Below, one piece after another: positions 1 to 7,544 of a DNA stretch of 64,000 nucleotides. The notes beneath the pieces were generated by a model that was not told the origin of the DNA, did no database searches, and saw nothing but the letters and a program-made list of their open reading frames with translations. The stretch covers positions 124,001-188,000 of the forward strand of contig CANQDK010000001.1 of assembly GCA_947591785.1 (NCBI GenBank), in the 5' to 3' direction. The stretch is from an uncultured Clostridia bacterium. Lineage in GTDB: Bacteria > Bacillota > Clostridia > Christensenellales > UBA1242. Position 1 is the first letter of the stretch. The number at the start of each line of letters is the position of its first letter. A program made the position numbers and the translations under genes.

Positions 1-2
1 AG

Positions 3-1241
3 AAACTTCTAAACACTTTGAAAAAACTTAGAAACCTTGGAAACACATTAATTGTTGTCGAACATGATGAGGACACAATTCGTGCAGCGGATTATTTGGT
101 TGATGTTGGCCCTTATGCTGGTGTCCATGGTGGTGAAATTGTTGCAAGTGGCACTGTTGAAGAAGTTATGAAAAATAAAAAATCAATCACAGCCGCTTTT
201 CTTCGCGGAGATGAAAAAATTGAAATTCCAAAGGAACGTCGAAAACCACAAGATTTTATAACAATCTTAGGTGCAAAGCAAAACAACCTTAAAAATATTG
301 ACGTCAAAATTCCAACTGGAGTTTTAACTCTTGTCACAGGAGTTTCTGGTGGAGGAAAATCAAGTTTAATTGACGGAGTTCTTTTTCCTTACCTTTCAAA
401 CGAACTTAACAACAGCAAATTGGAACTTGGAAAATGCAAAGGAATCAAAAATATTGAAGTTTTGGATAAAGTCATAAATATTGACCAAGCACCAATTGGA
501 AGAACACCTCGTTCAAATCCTGCAACATATACAGGTGTTTTCACAGCAATACGTGACCTTTTTGCTGCCACGCCAGATGCTAAAGCACGTGGGTTTGGCA
601 CAGGCAGATTTTCGTTTAATGTGAAAGGCGGAAGATGTGAAGCGTGTGAGGGAGCAGGCGTTAAAGAAATTGAAATGTATTTTCTGCCAGACATAACCGT
701 TCCTTGTGAAGTGTGCAAAGGGAAAAGATATAATCGCGAAACTTTGGAGGTTAAATATAAAGGAAAATCAATAAGTGATGTGCTTGATATGACTGTTGAA
801 GAAGCCCTTAAATTTTTTGAAAATATTCCATCAATTAAAACAAAAATTCAAGCACTTTACGATGTTGGACTTTCCTATATTAAGCTTGGGCAACCTGCCA
901 CAACACTTTCAGGCGGTGAAGCACAACGTGTTAAACTTGCAACAGAACTTTCTCGTAAAGGCACTGGAAAAACTATGTATATTTTGGATGAGCCAACCAC
1001 CGGGCTTCACATGTATGATGTAAAAAAACTTATTGCAATTCTACAAAGACTTGTTGATGCTGGAAACAGTGTTGTTGTGATTGAGCATAATTTAGATGTG
1101 ATTAAGTGTGCGGATTATATCATTGACCTTGGGCCAGAAGGTGGAGATGATGGTGGAACTATTGTTGCAACTGGAACGCCAGAAGAAATTGTGAAGTGCA
1201 AAAATTCATACACAGGAATGTTTTTAAAGAAAATTTTATAA
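3..1241 (+). CDS. uvrA: Excinuclease ABC subunit A, C-terminal part (5' end outside window)
   Basis: UvrA is the damage-recognition ATPase of nucleotide excision repair and loads UvrB onto DNA. The frame is open from the window edge, so only the last ~412 residues are seen. The tail of the first ABC domain is present (VVEHDEDTI, nt ~55-80), then the second ABC domain with Walker [10 protein letters not shown] (nt ~340-365), a CxxC...CxxC zinc module (nt ~634-718), the ABC signature LSGGEAQR (nt ~906-930) and Walker [12 protein letters not shown] (nt ~977-1010). Order and spacing fit UvrA. Walker A has Gly where GVSGSGKS is usual, which is a mild deviation. A strong intrinsic terminator follows the stop codon directly. 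Identification is secure; only the upstream extent is unknown. Confidence 0.97.
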   Translation, partial: KLLNTLKKLRNLGNTLIVVEHDEDTIRAADYLVDVGPYAGVHGGEIVASGTVEEVMKNKKSITAAFLRGDEKIEIPKERRKPQDFITILGAKQNNLKNIDVKIPTGVLTLVTGVSGGGKSSLIDGVLFPYLSNELNNSKLELGKCKGIKNIEVLDKVINIDQAPIGRTPRSNPATYTGVFTAIRDLFAATPDAKARGFGTGRFSFNVKGGRCEACEGAGVKEIEMYFLPDITVPCEVCKGKRYNRETLEVKYKGKSISDVLDMTVEEALKFFENIPSIKTKIQALYDVGLSYIKLGQPATTLSGGEAQRVKLATELSRKGTGKTMYILDEPTTGLHMYDVKKLIAILQRLVDAGNSVVVIEHNLDVIKCADYIIDLGPEGGDDGGTIVATGTPEEIVKCKNSYTGMFLKKIL

Positions 1242-1243
1242 TT

Positions 1244-1267
1244 GGAGAGCATCAACTCTCCTTTTTT
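1244..1267 (+). terminator. Intrinsic terminator after uvrA
   Basis: GGAGAG (1244-1249) pairs with CTCTCC (1256-1261) across a 6-nt loop and is followed by six T. It sits 2 nt after the uvrA stop codon. Confidence 0.88.
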
Positions 1268-1286
1268 ATACGAAAAGTTGTTTTGT

Positions 1287-1316
1287 TTGACAAAATAGTT
1301 GTGAATATGCTAAAAT
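1287..1316 (+). promoter_or_regulatory. Sigma-A promoter of walJ, predicted leaderless transcript
   Basis: -35 TTGACA (1287-1292), 18-bp spacer, extended -10 TGCTAAAAT (TG at 1308-1309, hexamer 1311-1316). The walJ ATG begins at 1325, 9 nt after the last -10 base, so initiation at the usual distance leaves a 5' leader of 0-2 nt. No Shine-Dalgarno sequence fits between. Confidence 0.75.
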
Positions 1317-1324
1317 GTGCAAGT

Positions 1325-2110
1325 ATGAGAGTGATTAATCTTTCGTCAGGGAGTGACGGCAATTTAACATATTTGGAGACGGAGCATTCACGAATTTTAG
1401 TGGATGATGGACTTTCATGCAAAGAAACTGACAATAGATTGGCTCTTCTTGGCATTTCAGGAAAAGATATTGATGCGGTTGTGGTGACACACGAACATAA
1501 CGACCATATTCGTGGGCTTGATGTTTTCAGTAAAAAATATAATGTGCCTATTTTTGCACATGAAGATGTATGGAAAGGGCTGTGGGATAAACTTAGTCGT
1601 GTTGATGAAAAAAATAAGAGAATTTTCACAGAAGATTTTGCTATAAAGGACATTATCATAAATCCTGTGGAAGTGCCACACGATGTGAAATGCTTTGGTT
1701 TTTCTTTTTCTGATGGTGGAGAGAAACGCATAAGCATATTGACAGATTTAGGACATACAACTGACAAAATTTACAACAGCGTGAAAGGAAGCAGTTTGGT
1801 GTATGTTGAGGCGAACCATGATATTGATATGCTTCGGCATTGCGAAAAATATCCACTCTCATTAAGAATGAGAATTGCAGGAAATAATGGGCATTTGTCT
1901 AATGATGCATCTGCACAATTCATTGAAAAACTGGTTACTTCTGGAACAAAACAAATTGTTCTTGCTCATTTAAGCCAAGAAAACAACACTCCAGAACTTG
2001 CTTACAACCACATTTCTTCTATATTGGCTGAAAAAGGACTTGTTGAAGGCGAAACTTTTCGCATAGATGTTGCACTCACTCGTCCAACAACATTGTTCAA
2101 ATTAAAGTAA
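1325..2110 (+). CDS. walJ: WalJ/YycJ-type metallo-beta-lactamase-fold hydrolase
   Basis: This 261-residue metallo-beta-lactamase-fold protein starts LSSGSDGN, the N-terminal signature of the WalJ (YycJ) family. It carries the metal-binding THEHNDHI motif at residues ~56-63 and further His residues downstream (VPHD, EANHD, NNGHLS, LAHLSQ). Family members are putative double-strand DNA exonucleases often linked to the WalRK system, which is not in this window. I chose ATG 1325 over an in-frame upstream codon at 1196 because the upstream stretch overlaps uvrA and its terminator, and because the family N-terminus aligns at 1325. The length matches the ~264 residues of the B. subtilis protein. The promoter position implies a leaderless mRNA. 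Confidence 0.9.
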   Translation: MRVINLSSGSDGNLTYLETEHSRILVDDGLSCKETDNRLALLGISGKDIDAVVVTHEHNDHIRGLDVFSKKYNVPIFAHEDVWKGLWDKLSRVDEKNKRIFTEDFAIKDIIINPVEVPHDVKCFGFSFSDGGEKRISILTDLGHTTDKIYNSVKGSSLVYVEANHDIDMLRHCEKYPLSLRMRIAGNNGHLSNDASAQFIEKLVTSGTKQIVLAHLSQENNTPELAYNHISSILAEKGLVEGETFRIDVALTRPTTLFKLK

Positions 2111-2175
2111 AAAGTCAATTTGTTCACAATTTTTTGAATTAAGTTGGGAAATATAAATTTAGGAAATGGAGAAAA

Positions 2176-3867
2176 ATGGCAGAAGAATTTAAGAGAAAAT
2201 CTTATAAGGACTACATCTTGATGACTGTTGTTGTTATTCTTTTTCTATGTTTATTGGGGGCAGTCTATTTTTGTGCTGTTAATAACAAATGGTTTGTCGA
2301 AGAATATAAGATTGAAATTATGTCAACGCACGGAAAGATAACTGCAAGCAAAAAATCTGCAAAAAAAGGAGATACCATTCTTGTCCAGTGTGAGCCAGAT
2401 AATGGATATGAATTTAAACATTTTCTTATAAATGATAAGGTGCTAAAAGAAAATTCTTTTATTATGCCAAATGAAGATGTTGTTTTAAAGGCAGACTTTA
2501 ATTTGATTGAATATGACATAAATTATGTTCTCAATGATATGATTGTCACAAATGAAAATTTGACAACATATACAGTTGAGACTCCAACATTTGAACTTTC
2601 CGCTCCAATAAGTGATATTGCAATTTTTGAGGGGTGGTTTAAGGACGATTTATTCACAAATCAAGTAACAAAAATCGAAAAAGGCAGTTTCGGTGATTTG
2701 ACATTATATCCTAAAATTCTGGAATACGAATTTGAAAGTGGAAGAATTTCGTCGAGTGAAAAAATTAAAACTGAGCATTTTACTGTTAATATTTCTTCAA
2801 AAACATATATTCCACCATATTTTGAAGAAAATCTCGAAAAATTATATTTTGCAATTCAAAAGGTTTCAAGGCTAAATTTTAAAAATTCTTTGTTTAACGA
2901 AAGTGGACACATCAATATTGATGTCTTGCCAGCAACAAATGAGTCATCGGGGAATGAATGCGGAAATTCACACACAAGGGCCTTTGAGAAAAAGATTATT
3001 CTGGGAAAAGCAGATTTACTTATGGGAAACACATACATTCTTGCAAACCACCTATCATCACTTATACAAAGTTCACAGTCTTTTTGGGTTTTTCCAACTG
3101 CTATTAGTGGTGGGTTTGCACAATATAATTGTTTTAAACTTATTGAATATTTGCAAAAAACAGATATTTCTTTGGCAAAAACTCTAACAAAGTCTTCAAA
3201 AATGCTGTCAGATGATGTTGTCTGGCTGCCAGAGTTCATATATAATCAATCGGTTGAATACTGGATTGAAAACGGAACGGGCGACTATGAAAAATTTAAT
3301 GGCTCTTTTGGTGTAGGGCTTGAGTTTATGCATTATCTTGATGATGTTTATGGTGACTATACAAGTTGGATTGTTGAATATGAAAAAGCAAATCCATCTG
3401 ATTCAACCACAGACATAATTCAAAATGTTGGATTTGAAGAAACTTTTGAACTTTTTAAGTCTGTTTATGGAGATGATGTTTTTGACAATTTTTATCCATA
3501 TTTAAAAGAAAATGCATTTTTTATACAAATTGAGGATATTATTCGCAACAAACATGACTTAACCGAACTTGACAAGACATATTTATATCCGTTTTTCTAT
3601 TATAGTGGAAATTATATCAAAATAGAAAATTTTAGTTATAACAATTTAATTGTTGATTTAACAGAAACAAAGAAATATTTATCAGAATATAAAAATAGAA
3701 ATGCTTCAAACTTAGTTCTTAAGTTGTCTGAGCCAGTGAGTTTGACTTTGCTTTATAATGACAACACGGTGAAGAGAGTGACGACATCTCAAATTTCGAT
3801 TTCGGAGGTGAAATATTTTTGTCTTAATGGAAGCGGAAGTTTGAATTCTTTGAATGTTCAATATTAA
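2176..3867 (+). CDS. Membrane-anchored surface protein with InlB-like repeats and a peptidase-like domain lacking HExxH
   Basis: This is a 563-residue protein. An N-terminal hydrophobic segment (residues ~13-36, followed by few charges) should act as an uncleaved anchor with the rest outside the cell. Residues ~45-115 resemble the divergent InlB B-repeat (IEIMSTHGKI...GYEFKHFLIN). Residues ~115-180 resemble a Flg_new/Listeria-Bacteroides repeat (FEGWFKD...LTLYP). Residues ~195-480 have the layout of a gluzincin metallopeptidase: LANHLSSLIQ (~289) stands where HELTHVIQ would be, and AISGGFAQYN (~309) where LSEGLAEYF would be. The zinc-binding His and Glu residues are absent, so an active peptidase is unlikely. 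This domain assignment is my inference from pattern alone. The gene follows walJ by 65 nt and ends at a bidirectional terminator. Confidence 0.7.
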   Translation: MAEEFKRKSYKDYILMTVVVILFLCLLGAVYFCAVNNKWFVEEYKIEIMSTHGKITASKKSAKKGDTILVQCEPDNGYEFKHFLINDKVLKENSFIMPNEDVVLKADFNLIEYDINYVLNDMIVTNENLTTYTVETPTFELSAPISDIAIFEGWFKDDLFTNQVTKIEKGSFGDLTLYPKILEYEFESGRISSSEKIKTEHFTVNISSKTYIPPYFEENLEKLYFAIQKVSRLNFKNSLFNESGHINIDVLPATNESSGNECGNSHTRAFEKKIILGKADLLMGNTYILANHLSSLIQSSQSFWVFPTAISGGFAQYNCFKLIEYLQKTDISLAKTLTKSSKMLSDDVVWLPEFIYNQSVEYWIENGTGDYEKFNGSFGVGLEFMHYLDDVYGDYTSWIVEYEKANPSDSTTDIIQNVGFEETFELFKSVYGDDVFDNFYPYLKENAFFIQIEDIIRNKHDLTELDKTYLYPFFYYSGNYIKIENFSYNNLIVDLTETKKYLSEYKNRNASNLVLKLSEPVSLTLLYNDNTVKRVTTSQISISEVKYFCLNGSGSLNSLNVQY

Positions 3868-3896
3868 AAAAACTGTCAATTTGTGACAGTTTTTAT
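3868..3896. terminator. Bidirectional terminator between convergent genes
   Basis: CTGTCA (3873-3878) pairs with TGACAG (3884-3889), flanked by A5 and T5 runs that lengthen the stem. It lies between the surface-protein stop codon and the aldolase stop codon and has T-runs on both strands. Confidence 0.87.
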
Positions 3897-3898
3897 TT

Positions 3899-4819
3899 TT
3901 ATTTAATTCTGTTTTCACAATTAAATATGTGATTTTTTTCTTCAATAAGTTTTGTCATTTCTTTTATTGCAATAAGATTGGCGTTTCTTATGTCAAAATC
4001 CTTTGGATTTTCTGCAAAATGTTTTCTTAAGGTTGCAATGTAGCACAAACGCAAATCTGTGTCAGTGTTTATTTTGCAAATATGGTAATCTTTTGCACAT
4101 TTGGAAAGAATTTTTGAATCTATCCCTTTTGCTCCATTCATATCCCCACCAAATTTGTTTATGGTTTTAATGAAGTTTTGTGGAACACTTGATGCTCCAT
4201 GAAGAACTAACGGAATTGAAACTTCTTTTTGTATTTTTTCCAAAATATCAAATCTTATTTCTGATTTTCCTTTAAATTTATATGCACCGTGACTTGTTCC
4301 AACTGCAACAGCCAAAGAATCGCAATTTGTTTTGCTGACAAACTCTTTTGCGGCTTGTGGGTTAGTAAAAATTGCCTTGTCTGCGGAAACAGTGTCTTCA
4401 ATTCCAGCCAAAACGCCAAGTTCTGCTTCAACAAATATTCCATATTTATGTGCATAATCAACAACTTTTTTTGTGTTTTTCACATTTTGTTCAAAAGGTA
4501 AAGAACTTCCATCAAACATAATGCTGTCAAATCCAAGTTTTACTGCTTTTTTGCAAATTTCAAAACTTTTTCCATGGTCAAGATGTAAAAATATAGGAAG
4601 ATTTTTGTATTCGTTTTTCACTGTTTCAATCATGGACATAAGATAGTTCTCTCCAAGGTAAGATAATGCTCCTTCGCTTACTGCAACAATGACTGGTGAT
4701 TTTGTGTTTTTTGAACCTTCGCAGATTGCTTTTAATGTTTCCAAATTACTGAAATTATATGCTCCTAAAGCATACCCATTTTTCAAAGCATCTTTTAAAT
4801 AGAAATCAATTTTTTTCAT
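3899..4819 (-). CDS. fba: Class II fructose-bisphosphate aldolase family protein
   Basis: This 306-residue zinc-dependent aldolase likely splits fructose 1,6-bisphosphate to glyceraldehyde 3-phosphate and dihydroxyacetone phosphate in glycolysis. The N-terminus has the family pattern GYALGAYNFSNLET. Metal- and substrate-binding motifs appear in order: HLDHG (~79-83), VEAELG, VAVGTSHG (~177) and VLHGASS (~208), then GGDMNGAKGIDSKI and KINTDTDLR. The His residues of HLDHG, TSHG and LHGAS are the usual zinc ligands. Tagatose-bisphosphate aldolases share this fold and are the main alternative. The start is ATG at 4819 behind AAGGAG. It is transcribed alone on the minus strand and ends at the bidirectional terminator. 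Confidence 0.88.
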   Translation of the reverse strand: MKKIDFYLKDALKNGYALGAYNFSNLETLKAICEGSKNTKSPVIVAVSEGALSYLGENYLMSMIETVKNEYKNLPIFLHLDHGKSFEICKKAVKLGFDSIMFDGSSLPFEQNVKNTKKVVDYAHKYGIFVEAELGVLAGIEDTVSADKAIFTNPQAAKEFVSKTNCDSLAVAVGTSHGAYKFKGKSEIRFDILEKIQKEVSIPLVLHGASSVPQNFIKTINKFGGDMNGAKGIDSKILSKCAKDYHICKINTDTDLRLCYIATLRKHFAENPKDFDIRNANLIAIKEMTKLIEEKNHIFNCENRIK

Positions 4820-4840
4820 ATTTTCTCCTTTTTTAACAAC

Positions 4841-4869
4841 ATCTTAGCAAAAAATAATAAAAATAACAA
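4841..4869 (-). promoter_or_regulatory. Promoter of the class II aldolase gene
   Basis: On the minus strand: -35 TTGTTA (4864-4869), 17-bp spacer, extended -10 TGCTAAGAT (hexamer 4841-4846). This predicts a ~15-nt leader containing AAGGAG. Confidence 0.65.
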
Positions 4870-5177
4870 ACAATTCTTATTTATTTATAAGATTTTGAAG
4901 TGTAAATAAAAAACGAGGCGATGAATTATAAAAACATGAATTAAAAAAACATGAATAAAAAAAGCAATAAATTAAAATAAGTATGAATAAAAAAAGAAGT
5001 ATGAGTAAAAAAATAAATTAAATTTTAAAATTTGATTTGTATATTTAAGTTGTCGCTTTAATTATTTTAAAAATAAAAAATAATTTATTTTGTTTAAAAT
5101 AAATTTTAGATTAATTTTTATTATTCATTTTTGAAAATGTTTAAACATATAACTACTTCTATAAAAAGGGGTGTTTT
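4870..5177. other. AT-rich intergenic region with a short tandem array
   Basis: This gene-free, very AT-rich stretch separates the aldolase promoter from the downstream lipoprotein gene. It contains the 15-bp repeat array annotated separately and a TGTTTAAACA palindrome near 5139. I see no convincing gene or RNA. AAGGGG precedes the lipoprotein ATG. Confidence 0.6.
4921..5015 (+). repeat. Degenerate tandem repeat, ATGAATwAAAAAA units
   Basis: Three back-to-back 15-bp units at 4921-4935, 4936-4950 and 4951-4965 share the form ATGAATTAWAAAAAC. After a 17-bp gap, two related 18-bp units begin ATGAATAAAAAAA (4983) and ATGAGTAAAAAAA (5001). Several units contain in-frame stops, so the array is unlikely to be coding. 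Confidence 0.55.
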
Positions 5178-5861
5178 ATGAAAAAGAAAATGTTGTTTGC
5201 ACTTGTTTTGACGCTTATTATTGTTTCACTTGGCTTCGCACTTTTTGGTTGTGGGACAAGTGTTTTAACATATATGAATGAAAATATGTCGGAAATTACA
5301 AATGTATATTTTTATGGCGAATGCAAAGATTTTTATGTATCAATTTCTTCTGGTGAAAGAGAAGAACCTTATTTGATTGATGGAAAACATGACAAAAATG
5401 TTGATTTTGCACTTTTAACGGTGAAATTAAATAAAGACACTCAAAAGAAAGTCATAAAAGTTAATCTTTCAATTAATGGTGAAAATAAGACATATCAACT
5501 CATAAGAAGGGGTGATGTTGAAAATACCTTTATGACGGATTTGGAAATTAAAGTTTGTGATGAAGATGAAATTGAACTTGAATATGATGGAACTAAGTTT
5601 TTTATGAAAAACGAAAGTAAAGATTTTGCTATTGACAGTAAAAAAGCAATTCAAATTGCTTGCGAACAATTTTCAAATAAGATAACAGAATGCAAAAAAT
5701 GGAAAAATTTAAACTCGGAAGGCTATTTGAGAGTCCTTGATAAAAAAGCAAATAATTTTGAAAATTTATTTTGGTGCTTTACAATTGTGAATATAAATCA
5801 AAAATCTTATTCAATTATCATTTCAACTATTGATGGCTCTGTTATGGCAAAATCAGAATAA
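5178..5861 (+). CDS. Small lipoprotein with PepSY-like C-terminus
   Basis: This is a 227-residue exported protein. The N-terminus is a lipoprotein signal: positive MKKKM, a hydrophobic core to ~residue 24, and a lipobox ending LFGC with the lipidated Cys at ~25. The C-terminal ~75 residues (from IDSKKAIQIACEQF to STIDGSVMAKSE) match the PepSY shape, where a helix is followed by strands ending in a D-G-x-V turn. PepSY-type domains are proposed to inhibit peptidases or bind the cell wall outside the membrane. The middle (~30-140) is a beta-rich region I do not recognise. It lies alone between the AT-rich gap and hflX. The lipoprotein call is firm; the PepSY call is tentative. Confidence 0.75.
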   Translation: MKKKMLFALVLTLIIVSLGFALFGCGTSVLTYMNENMSEITNVYFYGECKDFYVSISSGEREEPYLIDGKHDKNVDFALLTVKLNKDTQKKVIKVNLSINGENKTYQLIRRGDVENTFMTDLEIKVCDEDEIELEYDGTKFFMKNESKDFAIDSKKAIQIACEQFSNKITECKKWKNLNSEGYLRVLDKKANNFENLFWCFTIVNINQKSYSIIISTIDGSVMAKSE

Positions 5862-5887
5862 ATGTAAGTGAAAATAATCTATTTTGT

Positions 5888-5915
5888 TTGAGCTTAAAAA
5901 TTTTTGTGATATAAT
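5888..5915 (+). promoter_or_regulatory. Sigma-A promoter of hflX, predicted leaderless transcript
   Basis: -35 TTGAGC (5888-5893), 16-bp spacer, extended -10 TGATATAAT (hexamer TATAAT 5910-5915). The hflX ATG starts at 5922, 6 nt after the -10, so the predicted first transcribed base is the A of ATG. The 15 nt before ATG hold no purine-rich ribosome site. Confidence 0.78.
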
Positions 5916-5921
5916 GTTTTT

Positions 5922-7004
5922 ATGAAAAAAATTATTGATAATGATGAAAATATCACTGAAAAAGCGGTTGTTTTCTGTCCTTTAGAAAAAAATGAAGATA
6001 AAAATTATCAATTTGCAGAAATTGAACGCCTATGTTTTTCTGCTGGGCTTGATGTTGTCAAAATTTTTAGTCAAAACATTGATGCTTTCAACAGGCGAAC
6101 TATTATGGGAAAGGGGAAACTCGATGAAATCAAGGCTTTTTTGATGGAAAATCCATGCGACATGCTTGTTGTTGACTATCAACTCACAGGGGCTCAGCTT
6201 AGAAATTTATCAGAAGCACTTGGTGTGAAAGTGCTAGACAGAATATTGCTTATTATTGACATTTTTGCTCTTAATGCCAAATCAAGTGAAGGAAAAATTG
6301 AAGTAAAACTTGCTCAAAATCGCTATTTGCTCACAAGGCTATCTTCTTTGCAAGGGAGTTTTGGAAGATTTGGTGGAAAGGGGGCTGGCATGCGTGGCCC
6401 TGGTGAAACAAAATTAGAACTTGATAGAAGAAAATTGGAGAAAGAAATAATCACTCTTTCTAATGAAATTGAAAAAATCAAGGCGAGCAGAAAACAAAAT
6501 CGAGTGTTAAGAGAAAAAAATGGAATTAAGAGTGTTGTGCTTGGTGGATATACGAACGCAGGCAAAAGCTCAATTTTTAATCTGCTCACAAAGGATAATA
6601 TATATGCTGATGACAAACTTTTTGCAACTCTTGACACAACAACTCGAAGAATGTTTGTAGGTGATGGGGATAGTTGTTTGCTGACAGATACGGTTGGATT
6701 TATAAGCAAACTTCCGCACGAACTTGTTGAGAGTTTTTCGGCAACTTTGGAAGAAGTGAAATCAGCCAATCTTATTCTCCATGTTGTTGATATTTCTGAT
6801 GAATTTTATCAAAAGAATATTGATATCACGAACAAAATACTTGACGATTTGGGAGCAACAAAAAATAGAATTGTAATTTTAAATAAATGTGATTTATTAA
6901 ATAAACCAATTGAAATAAAAGAAAATCAGATTTTGTTTTCTGTGAAAAAGAAAATAAATCTTGAAAAATTAAAAGAACTTATAAGAAAGTCTTTACAAAA
7001 TTAA
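5922..7004 (+). CDS. hflX: Ribosome-associated GTPase HflX
   Basis: HflX is a GTPase that binds the 50S subunit and splits stalled or hibernating ribosomes. The 360-residue protein has the N-terminal HflX domain with the nucleotide-binding motif GRFGGKGAGMRGPGE (~145-160), a coiled-coil linker rich in Lys/Glu (~160-200), then a G domain: G1 GGYTNAGKSS (~207-216), a TTTRR switch, G3 DTVGFISKLPH (~246-256) and G4 NKCD (~328). It is somewhat shorter than the E. coli protein, mainly at the C-terminus. The gene is monocistronic between its promoter and a bidirectional terminator. Its mRNA is predicted to be leaderless, which is striking for a factor that acts on intact 70S ribosomes. Confidence 0.95.
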   Translation: MKKIIDNDENITEKAVVFCPLEKNEDKNYQFAEIERLCFSAGLDVVKIFSQNIDAFNRRTIMGKGKLDEIKAFLMENPCDMLVVDYQLTGAQLRNLSEALGVKVLDRILLIIDIFALNAKSSEGKIEVKLAQNRYLLTRLSSLQGSFGRFGGKGAGMRGPGETKLELDRRKLEKEIITLSNEIEKIKASRKQNRVLREKNGIKSVVLGGYTNAGKSSIFNLLTKDNIYADDKLFATLDTTTRRMFVGDGDSCLLTDTVGFISKLPHELVESFSATLEEVKSANLILHVVDISDEFYQKNIDITNKILDDLGATKNRIVILNKCDLLNKPIEIKENQILFSVKKKINLEKLKELIRKSLQN

Positions 7005-7048
7005 GTATATTAATTGTTAAGGATAGAAAAATTAAAAAAAATCTCATA

Positions 7049-7079
7049 AAAAAACAGCCTTTTGATGACTGTTTTTTTT
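7049..7079. terminator. Bidirectional terminator between hflX and the DUF1858 gene
   Basis: AAAAAACAG (7049-7057) pairs with CTGTTTTTT (7069-7077) around an 11-nt loop. There is a T-run on both strands and the two flanking genes converge here. Confidence 0.75.
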
Positions 7080-7098
7080 GTTTTTTTGCTTAAATTTT

Positions 7099-7311
7099 TT
7101 ACTTATATTCTTTAAGTTTTTTAATAAGAAATTCGACATCAATTCCATGAACAACAGATGCTTCTTCAATTGTTTCCATTTGACTTACAGGACAAGACAC
7201 ACAATGCATTCCAAATCCCATAAAAACTTCTTCAAGATTTGGGTTTAATTTTAAAACTTCTCCGATTGTCATCTCTTTTGTGATTTCTTTTGGGGTGTTT
7301 TTCTTTTTCAT
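7099..7311 (-). CDS. DUF1858 domain redox protein, hybrid-cluster-protein-associated type
   Basis: This is a 70-residue cytosolic protein. After a Lys-rich start, the DUF1858 pattern is clear: ITKEMTIGEVLKLNPNLEEVF (in part), then GMHCVSCPVSQMETIEEA with a CxxC pair, then VHGIDVEFLIKKL. Small proteins of this type are annotated as disulfide-redox partners found near hybrid cluster (prismane) proteins and nitrosative-stress genes. No hybrid cluster gene is in this window. ATG 7311 was chosen because AAGGAG lies at the correct distance; an in-frame codon at 7353 would add 14 unlike residues. The leader carries two inverted repeats that may be regulatory. Confidence 0.87.
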   Translation of the reverse strand: MKKKNTPKEITKEMTIGEVLKLNPNLEEVFMGFGMHCVSCPVSQMETIEEASVVHGIDVEFLIKKLKEYK

Positions 7312-7340
7312 ATAATTCTCCTTTTCAGTTTTTTTTGAAA

Positions 7341-7375
7341 AGTGTGATTGCACACTGAAAGAATTTACTTTTCAG
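7341..7375. promoter_or_regulatory. Two inverted repeats in the leader of the DUF1858 gene
   Basis: AGTGTG (7341-7346) and CACACT (7351-7356) form a perfect 6-bp palindrome around ATTG. CTGAAAG (7355-7361) and CTTTTCAG (7368-7375) form a second one. Both lie between the promoter (-10 at 7381-7386) and the start codon at 7311. The first has the dyad shape of a CRP/FNR-family operator, but it could equally be an RNA hairpin. Confidence 0.45.
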
Positions 7376-7380
7376 ATATA

Positions 7381-7409
7381 ATTTTAGCACGATTAATAAT
7401 TTTTTTCAA
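7381..7409 (-). promoter_or_regulatory. Promoter of the DUF1858 gene
   Basis: On the minus strand: -35 TTGAAA (7404-7409), 17-bp spacer, extended -10 TGCTAAAAT (hexamer 7381-7386). This predicts a leader of ~60 nt. Confidence 0.65.
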
Positions 7410-7544
7410 GAAAAATATAAAATTTATTTAAAATTAGTCTATTTTTCTTAAAAAAATGTCAAATTGTGTTGAAAAAATGCTAATTTTAAAAATTGCTTCA
7501 AAAATGAAAGAAAAGACTCATAGAATAGAGAAAGGCGGTTTAAA

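Noticed and set aside
1196..1324. Upstream extension of walJ by 43 residues
   Set aside because: It would overlap uvrA, cross its terminator and promoter, and precede the conserved family N-terminus.
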